Assembly: GCF_000332055.1 (NCBI RefSeq)
Contig: NZ_ALVZ01000193.1
Location: 1-48,164, forward strand
Length of the DNA stretch: 48,164 nucleotides
Source: Xenococcus sp. PCC 7305
GTDB lineage: Bacteria; Cyanobacteriota; Cyanobacteriia; Cyanobacteriales; Xenococcaceae
Direction of reading: 5' to 3'
The first letter of the stretch is position 1. Every line of letters begins with the position of its first letter. The position numbers and the translations under genes were made by a program. Below are positions 9,519 through 17,694 of this stretch, in pieces. The notes beneath the pieces are model-generated. The model searched no databases and was not told the DNA's origin. It was given only the letters and a program-made list of their open reading frames with translations.

Positions 9519-10208
9519 ATGACTGCCCAACAAGCTCTCGATGCGATTCTCGTTATGCCCAGCAATGGACAAAAGCCAAGACATCTATTGGTGATGCTTC
9601 ATGGTTGGGGTGCTAACTATCAAGATTTAGCGCCGCTGGCTCAAATGCTAGATTTTCCCGGCTTTGCTTATCTGTTCCCCAACGCGCCTTTTGATCATCC
9701 TCAAGTGCCTGGAGGCAGGGCTTGGTACGATTTGGAAAATATGCCCAACTGTCAACAATTACCCAAAAGTCGAGAATTATTAATCAATTGGTTGTCTTCT
9801 CTGGAGGATTCTACGGGAGTACCAATAGAAAGAACTATTATGGCTGGCTTTTCCCAGGGTGGAGCGATGACTTTAGATGTGGGGTTAACTTTTCCCTGCT
9901 TAGGTTTGGTTAGCATGAGTGGCTATTTACATTACGAACCTGATACTAATTCTCTTGCTGAAGTTGATGAGGAAAGTTTGATTATTAATACGGAAAAAAT
10001 TACTCGTTCCTATCCTAGTCAATTGTCTCCAACATTAATCATTCATGGCAAACAGGATCCTGTGGTGCCGATCGCCGCGGCCAGAGAGGCCCAGGAGAAG
10101 TTAACTGCGATCGGGGTGGCTATCCAATATCATGAGTTTAATATGGGTCATGAAATACCTGCGCCTGCTTTGGAAGTGCTTAAGGACTATATAAGTGTCG
10201 CCATGTAG
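9519..10208 (+). CDS. Carboxylesterase/phospholipase-family alpha/beta hydrolase
   Basis: This 229-residue serine hydrolase belongs to the small carboxylesterase/lysophospholipase (Abhydrolase_2) family. The oxyanion-hole region is LHGWGAN (28-33). The nucleophile elbow is GFSQGG (Ser112). The acid is Asp180 in HGKQDPVVP and the base is His211 in MGHEIP, so the triad is complete. There is no signal peptide, so it should be cytosolic. The substrate is unknown; such enzymes cleave short-chain or lysophospholipid esters. No strong Shine-Dalgarno precedes the ATG. pdhA follows on the same strand about 110 bp downstream, so co-transcription is possible. Confidence 0.9.
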   Translation: MTAQQALDAILVMPSNGQKPRHLLVMLHGWGANYQDLAPLAQMLDFPGFAYLFPNAPFDHPQVPGGRAWYDLENMPNCQQLPKSRELLINWLSSLEDSTGVPIERTIMAGFSQGGAMTLDVGLTFPCLGLVSMSGYLHYEPDTNSLAEVDEESLIINTEKITRSYPSQLSPTLIIHGKQDPVVPIAAAREAQEKLTAIGVAIQYHEFNMGHEIPAPALEVLKDYISVAM

Positions 10209-10319
10209 GAATATTTGATGTTTATTCTTCAAAGGTTTCATGATTGCAAAGTCGAACTAAATAAGCGAGGATATAAAATTGCAAGTAAAATTTGTAATAA
10301 TCTAGATACTACAGACTCT

Positions 10320-11351
10320 ATGGCTGCTGAAAGAACTGTTCCTAAATTTGATTCCTCTTCAATCAAGATTACTAGAGAAGAAGGTTTAATGCTCTATGAA
10401 GACATGGTTCTAGGGCGGTTGTTTGAGGATAAATGTGCAGAAATGTACTATAGGGGCAGAATGTTTGGTTTTGTCCATCTCTACAATGGTCAAGAAGCAG
10501 TTTCTACGGGTGTCATTCGAGCTATGCGCCGCGATGAGGATTTTGTTAGTAGTACCTATCGCGATCATGTTCATGCTTTGAGTGCCGGGGTTCCTGCTAG
10601 AGAGGTTATGGCAGAATTATTCGGCAAGGCTACAGGCTGTAGTAAAGGGCGTGGTGGTTCGATGCATATGTTTTCGGCCCAGCACAAGCTTTTAGGGGGC
10701 TATGCTTTTGTGGCAGAAGGAATTCCCGTTGCTATGGGAGCGGCCTATCAGAGTAAATATCGTAAAGATGCTCTAGGAGATGCCAGCGCAGATCAGGTTA
10801 CGGCTTGTTTCTTTGGGGATGGGGCTAGTAATAATGGCCAATTTTTTGAATGCTTGAATATGTCGGCATTATGGAAATTACCAATTATCTATGTCGTAGA
10901 AAATAATAAATGGGCGATCGGCATGGCCCACGATCGCGCGACTTCTCAACCAGAAATTTATAAAAAAGCCAGTGTCTTTAGTATGGCCGGGGTTGAAGTT
11001 GATGGGATGGATGTCTTGGCTGTGCGGGCGGCAGCGCAAGAAGCGGTGGAACGAGCTCGTGCTGGTGAGGGGCCGACCCTTATTGAAGCCTTAACATACC
11101 GTTTTCGCGGCCATTCTTTGGCCGATCCTGATGAGTTACGTTCTGCTGAAGAGAAGGAATATTGGGCCACAAAAGATCCTATTACTAGATTTGCTGATTA
11201 TCTAACTAAGCAAAAATTGGCTACAGCACAAGAGCTAAAAGATCTCGATAAAAAAGTACAAGAAATCATTAATGATGCGGTGGCATTTGCAGAAAGCAGT
11301 CCCGAACCTGATCCTTCTGAGTTGCGTCGTTATATCTTCGCAGAAGACTAA
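10320..11351 (+). CDS. pdhA: Pyruvate dehydrogenase E1 component, alpha subunit
   Basis: This is the alpha subunit of the thiamine-diphosphate E1 that decarboxylates pyruvate and feeds acetyl groups to the E2 lipoyl domain. From the ATG at 10320 the product has 343 residues, the usual length of cyanobacterial PdhA, and begins [10 protein letters not shown]. The frame is open upstream to a TTG at 10215, but those 35 residues look unlike the family. The TPP motif runs from GDGASNNG (166-173) to ENNKWAIG (194-201). The phosphorylation-loop region [15 protein letters not shown] is conserved. As usual in cyanobacteria, pdhB is not adjacent. Confidence 0.96.
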   Translation: MAAERTVPKFDSSSIKITREEGLMLYEDMVLGRLFEDKCAEMYYRGRMFGFVHLYNGQEAVSTGVIRAMRRDEDFVSSTYRDHVHALSAGVPAREVMAELFGKATGCSKGRGGSMHMFSAQHKLLGGYAFVAEGIPVAMGAAYQSKYRKDALGDASADQVTACFFGDGASNNGQFFECLNMSALWKLPIIYVVENNKWAIGMAHDRATSQPEIYKKASVFSMAGVEVDGMDVLAVRAAAQEAVERARAGEGPTLIEALTYRFRGHSLADPDELRSAEEKEYWATKDPITRFADYLTKQKLATAQELKDLDKKVQEIINDAVAFAESSPEPDPSELRRYIFAED

Positions 11352-11356
11352 TTTAA

Positions 11357-11384
11357 GGGATGAGGGATGAAGGATGAAGGATGA
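11357..11384 (+). repeat. Heptamer tandem repeat (RGGATGA)4
   Basis: There are four 7-bp units, two GGGATGA followed by two AGGATGA, starting five bases after the pdhA stop codon. Confidence 0.9.
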
Positions 11385-11460
11385 GGAAAAAGTGGTCAAC
11401 ATTATCGCTTTTGCTCTGATAAAGTTTAAATAGTTTTAAAAGCTTCTGCCCTCTCTCTTG

Positions 11461-11501
11461 GTGCGCGTTCCCTAGCGCCTTGCAAAGGCGCGGGGTCGCA
11501 C
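11461..11501. repeat. Palindromic intergenic repeat, hairpin-forming
   Basis: A perfect 7-bp stem GCGCCTT/AAGGCGC (11475-11491, loop GCA) sits inside an outer GTGCG/CGCAC pair (11461-11465 and 11497-11501). It lies between the convergent pdhA and methyltransferase genes, so it could end transcription, or it may be one member of a dispersed REP-like family. Confidence 0.6.
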
Positions 11502-11513
11502 CGCTGCCCTCAT

Positions 11514-12191
11514 TCAAGAAGAATATTCGATTCTTAGTTGTTTGATAATTTTTCTGTCGCCCTCTAAAAAGGTTTTACGATTGGTTTCTCTCAATCCTAA
11601 GTCCTGAAACCAAGATAATTCAAGATCTGAAAGCGCCCAGGGTGGCCCCTCCGGTGGGGTGTTATGGTCATCGCGATGACGAGTAACGACTAATAAAGTA
11701 CCTTCTGGGGCTAGTAAAGGCGCGATCGCATTAATAACTTGAGAGCGGATTTTGAGGGGCAAGGCTTGGATATTGCGGCATTCATAAACTAAATCAAAAC
11801 TATTGCTCCAGGACGCATCCAAAGCTAGTAAATCTGCTACAAGATACTTTACCGAAGAGTTGGGAAATCTTTGTTGGCACCAGGCGATCGCAGTAGCTGA
11901 AATATCAAAAGCAGTAACTTGATAGCCAACATCAGCCAATCTTTCGGCGTCATCCCCTAATCCACAACCAATGACTAAAGCAGCAGGTTTTTCTTTTGGG
12001 AGTTGATGGTTTTGTAACCAATCTTCGAGATAGGGATGAGCCTTATCTTTAGCCCAAGGCACGAGTTGAGAATCTCCTTTCGCACCTTTATACAAGGGCT
12101 CAAACCATCCGGCAGGATTCTCTTGTTGAACTGCTTCGGTGGCTAAGGATTTGACTTTTTGTTGTAACTCTTGAGGTTGTTGTTCAAACAT
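11514..12191 (-). CDS. SAM-dependent class I methyltransferase (TPMT-like)
   Basis: This 225-residue cytosolic protein has a class I Rossmann methyltransferase fold. Motif I is VIGCGLGDD (73-81), the acidic residue after strand 2 is in VTAFDIS (Asp96), and motif II is VADLLAL (Asp120). The N-terminal GWFEPLYKGAKGD with a following PWAKDKAHPYLEDWL resembles the thiopurine/thiol methyltransferase group, which methylates small thiols or halides. The substrate cannot be read from sequence. It is convergent with pdhA and is followed upstream by the same-strand DUF411 gene, 23 bp away, so the two may be co-transcribed. Confidence 0.85.
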   Translation of the reverse strand: MFEQQPQELQQKVKSLATEAVQQENPAGWFEPLYKGAKGDSQLVPWAKDKAHPYLEDWLQNHQLPKEKPAALVIGCGLGDDAERLADVGYQVTAFDISATAIAWCQQRFPNSSVKYLVADLLALDASWSNSFDLVYECRNIQALPLKIRSQVINAIAPLLAPEGTLLVVTRHRDDHNTPPEGPPWALSDLELSWFQDLGLRETNRKTFLEGDRKIIKQLRIEYSS

Positions 12192-12214
12192 AAAACCATT
12201 TTATATTAGTAGAA

Positions 12215-12784
12215 TTAATATTCTTGGAAGACTTCCACTTCACCTTTGTTATTAAATGCTAAGACCTGAAAAGGTTGTTGGCGATCGCCCATTTCCATTC
12301 CTGGTGTTCCAATAACCATTCCCGGAACTGCCAAGCCAGCTACTTGAGGTTTTTGACGCAGAAAGCGTTTGATATCGTCAGCAGGAACATGACCTTCTAT
12401 TATGTAACCATCAATAATTGCTGTGTGGCAGGAAGCTAATTTTGGAGGTACATTAAGTTTTTGCTTGAGTGCTGCGATCGATTCGGTTTTAATGTCCTCT
12501 GTAATCCTAAAGCCATGTTCTTTGATATGGTCAATCCATGCTCCACAGCAACTACATGATGGGCTACGGTATAGAGTCATATTTAGATTTCCCACATTAT
12601 TAGGATTCGCTTTTTGCCCCCAAAAACTAATATAAGTAATTTGTTCTGAACTGTTAGTAAATTTTGGAGAATTGTTGACTATTGTATTTGCCGATGTTTC
12701 TAAAGGACAGAAACTTTTTGCCAATAATCCACAAGTGGTTAGAGACACTAAAAATAGCAACCATTTCTTAAAATACTTGTTCAT
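12215..12784 (-). CDS. Secreted DUF411 metal-binding-type protein
   Basis: This 189-residue protein starts with a basic stretch and hydrophobic core (MNKYFKKWLLFLVSL), a Sec signal peptide placing it outside the cytoplasmic membrane. The mature part is a DUF411 domain from about 67, with a cysteine cluster PSCSCCG (Cys77, 79, 80), a later ASCHTAIIDGY, and the typical VPGMVIGTPGMEMG near the end. DUF411 proteins have been linked to copper or other metal resistance; that role is inferred. Residues 30-65 are low-complexity linker. It precedes the methyltransferase gene on the same strand by 23 bp. Confidence 0.88.
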   Translation of the reverse strand: MNKYFKKWLLFLVSLTTCGLLAKSFCPLETSANTIVNNSPKFTNSSEQITYISFWGQKANPNNVGNLNMTLYRSPSCSCCGAWIDHIKEHGFRITEDIKTESIAALKQKLNVPPKLASCHTAIIDGYIIEGHVPADDIKRFLRQKPQVAGLAVPGMVIGTPGMEMGDRQQPFQVLAFNNKGEVEVFQEY

Positions 12785-12837
12785 AACCTGAAAGAGACGT
12801 GTTGAGATAATAACATTGTACAGATCCTGGGCTCAAA

Positions 12838-12998
12838 CCCTGTTCCCTGTTCCCTATTCCCTATTCCCTGTTCCCTATTCCCTGTTCCCTGTTCCCTATT
12901 CCCTATTCCCTGTTCCCTGTTCCCTATTCCCTGTTCCCTATTCCCTATTCCCTATTCCCTATTCCCTATTCCCTATTCCCTATTCCCTGTTCCCTGTT
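12838..12998 (+). repeat. Heptamer tandem repeat (CCCTRTT), 23 units
   Basis: Twenty-three uninterrupted 7-bp units run over 161 bp, alternating CCCTGTT and CCCTATT with no other change. It resembles cyanobacterial STRR sequences. An open frame through it encodes only SLFPVPY repeats and is not a gene. Confidence 0.97.
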
Positions 12999-13005
12999 CC
13001 CCAAA

Positions 13006-13029
13006 ACCTAACACCTAATACCTAAAACC
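13006..13029 (+). repeat. Heptamer tandem repeat (ACCTAAN), 3-4 units
   Basis: ACCTAAC, ACCTAAT and ACCTAAA follow one another and a partial fourth unit ACCT follows, directly after the CCCTRTT array. It lies within the 290-bp gap before dusA, which otherwise holds only a short AT-rich leader. Confidence 0.85.
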
Positions 13030-13074
13030 TTTTCCTTATATAATTAATCTGTCTAAGCCTTAAGTAATCGTATT

Positions 13075-14070
13075 TTGAAACCATCAGTTCATAGTCAATT
13101 AGTTAGTAATAATCCCCTAAGCATTGCTCCGATGATGGATCGTACCGATCGCCATTATCGATATCTAATGCGTCAAATTACGAAATATACTTTGCTCTAT
13201 ACAGAGATGGTTACCACCCCTGCGATTATTCATGGCGATCGCGAAAAACTATTAGGCTTTTCCCCCGAAGAAAAACCCCTTGTTTTGCAACTAGGTGGCG
13301 ATCAACCCTCAGAGCTGGCCGAATGTGCCAAAGTAGCTCAAGATTGGGGCTATGATGCTGTGAATTTAAATGTTGGTTGTCCCAGCTCGCGAGTCCAAAG
13401 TGGCAATTTTGGTGCCTGTTTAATGGCAAAACCTCAATTGGTTGCAGCCGCAATATCAGCAATGCAAAAAGCTGTCACTATTCCAGTTACGGTAAAACAT
13501 CGCATTGGTATTGATGATCGCGATCGCTATGAAGATATGGCAGAATTTGTGCGGATTGTCTCAGAAGCAGGATGTCGTCATTTTACTGTCCATGCTCGCA
13601 AAGCTTGGTTAAAGGGTTTAAGCCCCAAAGAAAATCGCAATGTTCCTCCTCTACGTTATGAAGATGTTTATCGTCTCAAAAGAGAATTTCCCCATTTGTT
13701 CATCGAAATCAATGGTGGAATTGTCGAGCTCAAGCAGGTAACAGAATGCTTAAAGTCTGTAGACGCGGTGATGATTGGTCGAGCTGCCTATGATAACCCT
13801 TATTTATTTGCAACAGTAGACCAAGAATTTTATGATTCCCAGGCCGCGATTCCCCGGCGTCAAGACATTGTCGAAGCAATGCTACCTTATATCGATCATT
13901 GGATGAGTCGAGGAGGTAGGCTGAATTCGATTACTCGTCATATGCTCCAACTTTTTGCCAGACAACCAGGAACCAAAGCTTGGAAAAGATACATTAGCCA
14001 AAATGCTTTTTTGCCCAATTCCAGCTCGACCACTATTAAGAATGCCCTTGCGGAAGTAATTGATAACTGA
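13075..14070 (+). CDS. dusA: tRNA-dihydrouridine synthase A
   Basis: This FMN- and NADPH-dependent enzyme reduces uridines in the tRNA D-loop. The 331-residue product shows SIAPMMDRTDRHYRY (16-30), LQLGGDQP, NLNVGCPSSRVQSGNFGACLM (97-117) with the conserved cysteines, VTVKHRIGID, and the FMN phosphate-binding INGGI and MIGRAAYDNP. The start used is TTG at 13075; the first in-frame ATG (13132) would cut into the flavin-binding core. No clear Shine-Dalgarno is visible. The last three codons including the TGA stop lie inside a GATAACT heptamer repeat. Confidence 0.94.
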   Translation: MKPSVHSQLVSNNPLSIAPMMDRTDRHYRYLMRQITKYTLLYTEMVTTPAIIHGDREKLLGFSPEEKPLVLQLGGDQPSELAECAKVAQDWGYDAVNLNVGCPSSRVQSGNFGACLMAKPQLVAAAISAMQKAVTIPVTVKHRIGIDDRDRYEDMAEFVRIVSEAGCRHFTVHARKAWLKGLSPKENRNVPPLRYEDVYRLKREFPHLFIEINGGIVELKQVTECLKSVDAVMIGRAAYDNPYLFATVDQEFYDSQAAIPRRQDIVEAMLPYIDHWMSRGGRLNSITRHMLQLFARQPGTKAWKRYISQNAFLPNSSSTTIKNALAEVIDN

Positions 14071-14089
14071 TAACTGATAACTGATAACT
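14062..14089 (+). repeat. Heptamer tandem repeat (GATAACT)4
   Basis: Four perfect units lie between the convergent dusA and fabG genes. The first two units supply the final Asp, Asn and TGA stop of dusA. Confidence 0.95.
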
Positions 14090-14091
14090 GA

Positions 14092-15180
<1,089 letters not shown>

Positions 15181-16836
15181 GTGGGCGAATTTAACACGGC
15201 AGAATTATTGGTCAAATGTCTCGAAAATGAGGGTGTCGAATATATATTCGGTTTACCAGGAGAGGAGAATCTTCATATCCTAGAAGCCTTGCGAGACTCT
15301 CCCATTCAATTTATCACCACTCGCCATGAACAGGGAGCTGCTTTTATGGCGGATGTTTATGGCAGATTGACGGGAAAAGCTGGGGTTTGTTTGTCTACAT
15401 TGGGGCCTGGAGCAACTAATTTGATGACAGGAGTGGCCGATGCCAATCTTGATGGGGCCCCTTTGGTAGCCATCACGGGGCAAGTGGGAACAGATCGTAT
15501 GCATATCGAATCCCATCAATATCTCGATCTGGTTGCAATGTTCGAGCCTGTCACCAAATGGAATACTCAAATCGTTCGCCCGCAAAATACTTCAGAAATT
15601 ATTCGTAAAGCTTTCAAACTTGCCCAAGCAGAAAAACCTGGTGCTGTCCATATTGATTTGCCAGAAAATATTGCTGCGATGTCTGTGGGGGGCAGCTATC
15701 CTTTGGGACAAGATGGTCGAGAAAAAACCTATGCTTCTTACCGTAGTATTAATGCCGCCGCTGCGGCGATCGCAAAAGCAGACAACCCTCTAATTCTTGT
15801 AGGCAATGGTGCAATTAGAGCTCATGCTAATGAAGCGCTGACCGAGTTTGTTACCCAACTGAGTATTCCTGTGGCCAATACTTTTATGGGCAAAGGTGTG
15901 ATTCCCTATACTCATCCTTTATGTCTCTGGTCGGTGGGTTTACAACAGCGAGATTTTATTAGTTGTGCTTTTGATGAAGCGGATTTGGTCATTGCGATCG
16001 GTTACGATCTGATCGAATATTCACCGAAAAAATGGAACCCCCAAGGAAAAACGCCAATCATTCATATTGGAGCTGCTACAGCCGAGATCGATAGTAGTTA
16101 TATTCCTCTAGTAGAAGTAGTAGGAGATATTTCTGACTCCTTGCTGGACATTATGAAAAAATGCGATCGCAATGGCAAACCTGCGGGGAATATTTCGCGA
16201 TTGCGTAGTCAACTACGAAAAGACTATGAACGCTATGTTAATGATGAAGCTTTTCCGATTAAACCGCAGAAGATAATTTATGATTTGCGTCAAGTAATGA
16301 ATCCAGAGGATATTGTGATCTCCGATGTCGGTGCTCATAAAATGTGGATGGCACGGCATTATCATTGTGATTGTCCCAATACCTGTCTGATTTCCAATGG
16401 TTTTGCGGCGATGGGAATTTCCATTCCTGGGGCGATCGCAGCCAAATTGGTTCATCCGGATAAAAAAATTGTCGCCGTGACAGGGGATGGTGGTTTTATG
16501 ATGAACGCTCAGGAGCTGGAAACCGCTTTAAGGATTAAAACTCCTTTTGTTACTTTGATCTTTAATGACAACGGTTATGGCTTAATTGAATGGAAACAAA
16601 TTAGTCAATTTGGTCATGCCTCTTTTGTCGATTTTACTAATCCTGATTTTGTAAAATTAGCTGAAAGTATGGGTTTAAAAGGATATCGTGTTGAATCGGC
16701 GGCGGATCTTGTTCCCATTCTCAAAGAGGCGTTAGCTCAAGATGTTCCTGCTGTTATCGACTGTCCTGTTGATTACAAAGAAAATTTGCGTTTTTCCCAA
16801 GAAGCAGGAGATTTAACTTGTGAAGTGAGACTTTAG
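15181..16836 (+). CDS. Acetolactate synthase large subunit-type, TPP-dependent
   Basis: This enzyme condenses two pyruvates to acetolactate, the first step of valine/leucine synthesis. From a GTG at 15181 it has 551 residues, starts MGEFNTAELLVKCLE, and has GGAAGGTGA just before the start. The longer frame from 15112 adds 23 residues unlike the family. The catalytic glutamate is in TTRHEQGAA (Glu50). The TPP/Mg motif runs from TGDGGFMMN (GDG 435-437) to NDNGYGLI. It resembles the cyanobacterial paralogue I recall as ilvG rather than the main ilvB. No small regulatory subunit is adjacent, so it may act alone. Confidence 0.9.
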   Translation: MGEFNTAELLVKCLENEGVEYIFGLPGEENLHILEALRDSPIQFITTRHEQGAAFMADVYGRLTGKAGVCLSTLGPGATNLMTGVADANLDGAPLVAITGQVGTDRMHIESHQYLDLVAMFEPVTKWNTQIVRPQNTSEIIRKAFKLAQAEKPGAVHIDLPENIAAMSVGGSYPLGQDGREKTYASYRSINAAAAAIAKADNPLILVGNGAIRAHANEALTEFVTQLSIPVANTFMGKGVIPYTHPLCLWSVGLQQRDFISCAFDEADLVIAIGYDLIEYSPKKWNPQGKTPIIHIGAATAEIDSSYIPLVEVVGDISDSLLDIMKKCDRNGKPAGNISRLRSQLRKDYERYVNDEAFPIKPQKIIYDLRQVMNPEDIVISDVGAHKMWMARHYHCDCPNTCLISNGFAAMGISIPGAIAAKLVHPDKKIVAVTGDGGFMMNAQELETALRIKTPFVTLIFNDNGYGLIEWKQISQFGHASFVDFTNPDFVKLAESMGLKGYRVESAADLVPILKEALAQDVPAVIDCPVDYKENLRFSQEAGDLTCEVRL

Positions 16837-16894
16837 AGTTTTTAGTCGATATTTCTCATACCAAATTAAATAATGTTCACGACAGATCATGGTG

Positions 16895-16922
16895 GTAGGG
16901 GCGAATTGCCATTCGCCCCTAC
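16895..16922. repeat. Dispersed palindrome GTAGGGGCGAAT...ATTCGCCCCTAC
   Basis: A 12-bp perfect inverted repeat with a TGCC loop lies 58 bp after the acetolactate synthase stop. It is a sister of the palindrome at 20325-20352. It can form a strong GC-rich hairpin and may help end transcription. Confidence 0.85.
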
Positions 16923-17001
16923 AGAATCATGTGTTCTATTTCTATTTTAAATTAGTATCACTGACAACAAAGGGTTTATCAAATCCTTTATAGCATACAG
17001 C

Positions 17002-17040
17002 GAAAAAGGCACTCACTAGATAGAGATAAGCGCCTTTTTC
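17002..17040. terminator. Bidirectional terminator-like hairpin
   Basis: GAAAAAGGC (17002-17010) pairs with GCCTTTTTC (17032-17040), giving a T-run on either strand. It lies between the acetolactate synthase gene and the convergent 36-residue ORF and could serve both. Confidence 0.6.
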
Positions 17041-17074
17041 AATTGTCTATTCCTTTTGTTTTCTAAGTACTAAA

Positions 17075-17185
17075 CTATTGGCGATTTTCGGTAGTCAAAG
17101 CCCAGCAAAGAGCTGGAGACATTAGGATGCTGAAAACAGTTACCATGCCAATTATCAAAAAAATATCACTATTCGCTAAATACAT
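17075..17185 (-). CDS. Small single-span membrane peptide, 36 residues
   Basis: The frame starts at an ATG with AAGAGG ten bases upstream and encodes MYLANSDIFLIIGMVTVF followed by SILMSPALCWALTTENRQ. Residues about 8-30 form one hydrophobic membrane helix with a short polar tail. Photosystem and cytochrome b6f small subunits have this build, but I could not match it to any Psb, Psa, Pet or Ndh subunit I know. Support for a real gene comes from the ribosome-binding site, the terminator-like hairpin about 35 bp after the stop, and isolation in an otherwise gene-free 850-bp stretch. Confidence 0.5.
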   Translation of the reverse strand: MYLANSDIFLIIGMVTVFSILMSPALCWALTTENRQ

Positions 17186-17656
17186 AATCTACCAACCTCT
17201 TGTTCGCTCATTTGCAAAGTAAAGTGTTTTGAGGTGCGTTCTTTAAGGATGTACTCCTCACTTCGTCTCTTGGAGATGAGATGAACGAAACCGCATTGCT
17301 TCTACTAAGCATGATCCTAGCACACGAAAAGTGATTGATTATACAAAAGTTCACATTTTAAGATTCGATTCTCTTGTGAAACTCGTGAAGCTACAGTGAT
17401 ACTTGCAGATAATTTCCCGATGATTTGAGATAGAGATAAATGCCCAGAGGCTATATTCTAGTCCATAATTGATAACTTAGAACCTCATTATTCCCATCTG
17501 TGTTTTTCTAGTAAATTTTCGTGATGATACTTAATACAAGTGTAATATTTGTTTATTAATAAATAAATACAATATACAGTTTGCTGTTCCACGTCAGCAT
17601 CTCACGAGTTTGCTTCGTTATGTCCGGTTAAACAACGAAGTAATAGGCTTGTCCCT
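17186..17656. other. Intergenic region, no recognised gene
   Basis: This 470-bp AT-rich stretch lies upstream of the small membrane peptide gene. On the minus strand a TATAAT (17338-17343) could be a -10 box, which would give a leader of about 150 nt. An inverted repeat CTTCGTT/AACGAAG (17613-17619 and 17634-17640) lies near the kinase gene end. I see nothing else. Confidence 0.4.
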
Positions 17657-17694
17657 AAATCCCCAAATCCCCAAATCCCCAAATCCCTAAATCC
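17657..17694 (+). repeat. Octamer tandem repeat (AAATCCCY)
   Basis: There are almost five 8-bp units, AAATCCCC three times, then AAATCCCT and a degenerate unit. The array runs up to the stop codon of the kinase gene. Confidence 0.9.

Noticed and set aside
10215-10319. N-terminal extension of PdhA from TTG
   Set aside because: The 35 extra residues do not resemble the family. The ATG at 10320 gives the usual length.
12816-13025. Open frame encoding repeated SLFPVPY
   Set aside because: It is a read-through of the CCCTRTT heptamer array. A 7-bp unit gives a 7-residue peptide period whenever stops are absent. No start signal or conserved part.
12838-13029. Possible CRISPR array
   Set aside because: The repeats are 7 bp and contiguous, with no spacers. 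No cas genes are present.
17075-17185. Identification of the 36-residue peptide as a known photosystem or cytochrome b6f subunit
   Set aside because: I compared it from memory with PsbX, PsbI, PsbN, Psb30, PsaI, PsaM, PetL, PetM and PetN; none shares its sequence pattern, only its size.
17253-17280. Possible Yfr1 small RNA (ACTCCTCAC core)
   Set aside because: The core is ACTCCTCACTT, not the full ACTCCTCACAC, and the flanking hairpins and terminator of Yfr1 are not evident.
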